From contig CM057154.1 of assembly GCA_029962745.1 (NCBI GenBank), positions 20,092,857 through 20,156,856 of the forward strand: a stretch of 64,000 nt of DNA. The letters are read 5' to 3'. Source of the DNA: Echinometra lucunter. Its lineage: Eukaryota > Echinodermata > Echinoidea > Camarodonta > Echinometridae. The position numbers were made by a program, and so were the translations under genes. Each line of letters opens with the position of its first letter. Position 1 is the stretch's first letter. The notes beneath the pieces were generated by a model, which saw only the letters and a list, made by a program, of their open reading frames with translations, made no database searches and was not told where the DNA came from. This document shows positions 61,985 through 64,000 of this stretch, one piece after another.

Positions 61985-63208
61985 AAGAGACAAAAATATA
62001 TAAAATGGATTAATTCTTCTTTTCTTGTCTTGTCTGTAACCTTTTTTCTCATACATTTCATCATAAAAGAGATGATCTATACAGGAACATTAAAACTAGT
62101 TTAGGATGTCATTCACACATACACATACATGCACTCTCATACACAAGCGTGACAAGTGCTTATAAATAAATTTTCGGATGGTTAAAAATAATCCTTCAAC
62201 CCCACTCCTCATGGGTGGACTTTTTGACAGGAAAGATTTATTCTAAGGAAAACATATGCTACTGATGATATTTGAACACCTTTCATCTTGGGTTCTTGAC
62301 ATTCTCAATGTTGATTACATTTCTCTGTCTATGTGTGAAACTTTACTGCTTCCTAAAAGGTTAGAAATCAATCATAAATGTACATGGGATGACTTTCATA
62401 GGAAAATACCTTGATGAGTGAAAACAGATTTTCAAGAAGTTAAACACAAAAAATAATGTTTCCTGAAATATATTTAATTCAAATGATAATCTTTCACAGG
62501 TAATAATTACATGTATGAAAAGACATAAATATTTGTCACCTACTTTTGACATTCTGACTTCCTTTTAATACTTTATTGACACATCATGAGCCCTACATGA
62601 ACATAAATATGTTCGGGCTTTTCGAAAGATTGCAAACAAATAATATTTCTAATATTGAAGATACACTCTGTTTAGCATCTTTTCTCTACCCACACACCTA
62701 AATCAATACACTGGATATTTTACCATATATGTAATTACATGTATGTGATTTTTTTTACAAGCTTTCTTGATCCAACAGTCTCCAATACATACATGGTACA
62801 TGTACATTTATACATGTACATACCAAGCAGGTATGTTTTCATGTTGGTGGTTTTCATAAAAATGTTTGCAATCTACTCATCACCACATCACGATCTTCCT
62901 TCATTCACTCTGTGACTCTTAACTTCTTTCCTCTCCTCCTCTTCCTCTATCTTTCCTGATTCCATTTTCCCACAGACACAGAGTTTATTTTTTGAAGCTA
63001 AAGATAGCTTACCACATTCATGTTAACTCTGCTGACCATAAATTATTTGACATTTAATGATCTGCAAGTCCTTCATTCGCCAGGAAGCAGTTCAAAGAAT
63101 TACATGTAGGTTCATTTTCAAAAAAGAAACACCTGTCACATAATCATGATTTTATTAAAAAGCAGCCAACATTTTGTAAAAATGTTCTCCTTTTACTAAT
63201 CCATGCTA
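61985..63208. other. Intron upstream of the TTC28 exon
   Basis: No earlier TTC28 exon was identified between the acceptor at 61979-61984 and 63208. The stretch is AT-rich, with a cluster of ACATGTAC palindromes at about 62790-62822. Confidence 0.5.
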
Positions 63209-63216
63209 CTTACAAC

Positions 63217-63588
63217 CAGGGTTCTCACTAGAAAAATAATCTACACACGGTTCCCCCCTCTGCGCAAAGCGCGAAAGTTTCGGAAGTGTTAAGGAATATC
63301 ACCTAGAGTTAGGTGTGGCTGCAGTATACATGGATGCTATAGCAAAAGAATGAAAAATACTTCTTGGTGAGCAGGAGTTGTCTACTAATTGCATAATAGC
63401 ACAAATACATTGCCAAAAAACCAAAACAATCTGTGGCATTTATCATTAATGTTAGGAATTCATACTCCAATATTTTTTTCCCCTTGTCGCCACGCATGGT
63501 GCAGCAATTTCACACATGGTTCTACAAGTCTGAAATTCTGTACGCATGGTATTAGAACCATGGGTGTTATGTACTGCAGAGAACCATG
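63217..63588 (-). mobile_element. 372-bp hAT-type MITE, CAKGGTTCTCAC termini (copy 2, inverted)
   Basis: Begins CAGGGTTCTCACTAG and ends GAGAACCATG, with 8-bp flanks CTTACAAC (63209-63216) and CTTACAAT (63589-63596), a 7/8 match. Reversed, it aligns with the copy at 37799-38162, including the CAGAGTGGGAACCGTGTGTG-like right end and the CACCATGCATGGC-like left interior. Confidence 0.85.
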
Positions 63589-63605
63589 CTTACAATGTAT
63601 ACCAG

Positions 63606-63692
63606 TGGACCCCTCCCTTTGGCCCTTCCCTCTTCCCTCCCCTCTCCCCCCCCTCCCCCTCTCCCCTCCCCTCTCTCCCTCCCTCTCTCCCC
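63606..63692 (+). repeat. C/T-rich (CCCTCTCC)n tract
   Basis: Nearly pure pyrimidine with CCTCCC and TCTCCC units, directly beyond the right flank of the hAT MITE copy 2. Frames through it are artefacts. Confidence 0.85.
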
Positions 63693-64000
63693 ACCCCATA
63701 ATAAAAAAAAATAATAAGAGTATTGCATTGTATATTTTACAAACATGTATGTGCACATTTTTACATCAAGTAAACTCTATCAAGGCTCATTCCCTTCCCA
63801 CATGTTGCACGCGTATATGGCAAATAAGTACATCACTTCAAAGTTGTTTTTTTTCCCTCCACAGAATGAGATTTTGAATCAATTTTGAAGATGTTCAAAT
63901 TCGTATCATTCTACTTGGAAATTTAACTTTTATTCTCACTAACCTTAAAGTGCATGCATGCTTTTTTGAGCCTATGAATAACTTAAGGCATCAATCTTGT

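Noticed and set aside
63389..63877. 162-codon plus frame
   Set aside because: It spans a hAT MITE end and a pyrimidine tract, so it is composite and not a gene.

Overview
The window looks like AT-rich, repeat-dense intronic DNA from a marine invertebrate deuterostome, most likely an echinoderm such as a sea urchin. This rests on a clear TTC28 orthologue exon with spliceosomal borders, abundant TACATGTA-type palindromes, very many short inverted-repeat transposons and long microsatellites. The species call is inference. No bacterial-type genes, rRNA, tRNA or CRISPR arrays were seen.

Only one host coding exon is secure: an internal exon of TTC28 on the minus strand (61571-61978) carrying the first tetratricopeptide repeats. 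TTC28 is transcribed right to left and no following TPR exon was found to its left, so most of the window is probably one very long TTC28 intron. A second plausible exon, also on the minus strand (39814-40011), starts with a good ATG, has an upstream in-frame stop, encodes an acidic 66-residue N-terminus and ends in a GTTAGT donor. It could be the first coding exon of a nested gene or an alternative TTC28 start. Its protein is not recognised.

The rest is dominated by mobile elements. Left part (0-13 kb): a CT-rich tract, a tandem repeat interrupted by a TA-flanked MITE, a GGGCCCCGTTTCAT-type MITE, a hAT-type MITE with an 8-bp target duplication, a 2.4-kb element (6566-8942) that still holds a promoter-like CpG-rich 5' region, an intron and a short coding exon, three copies of a ~142-bp repeat, and a near-perfect 300-bp hairpin element. 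Middle (26-39 kb): an ACACTCTT-type MITE, a 66-bp triplet repeat, a LINE-like 3' tail, two abutting TTAA-associated MITEs, a 0.9-kb TIR element with internal CpG-rich repeats, a GTGTTGG-rich foldback element, a long-TIR TTAA element, a hAT MITE and a second copy of the TTAA/CCC family. Right part (43-64 kb): local tandem duplications, another GGGCCCCGTTTCAT MITE, a decayed long-TIR element, a CAGAGCTGCCAA element, a TTAA element with a 31-bp perfect TIR, the TTC28 exon, and an inverted second copy of the hAT MITE.

The genes do not form an operon-like system. The biology is a large intron acting as a landing site for several non-autonomous DNA-transposon families, with at least two families represented twice (CCCATTCRTGACAG and CAGGGTTCTCAC). 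All coordinates were read by eye; repeat borders were placed by matching inverted termini and target duplications.
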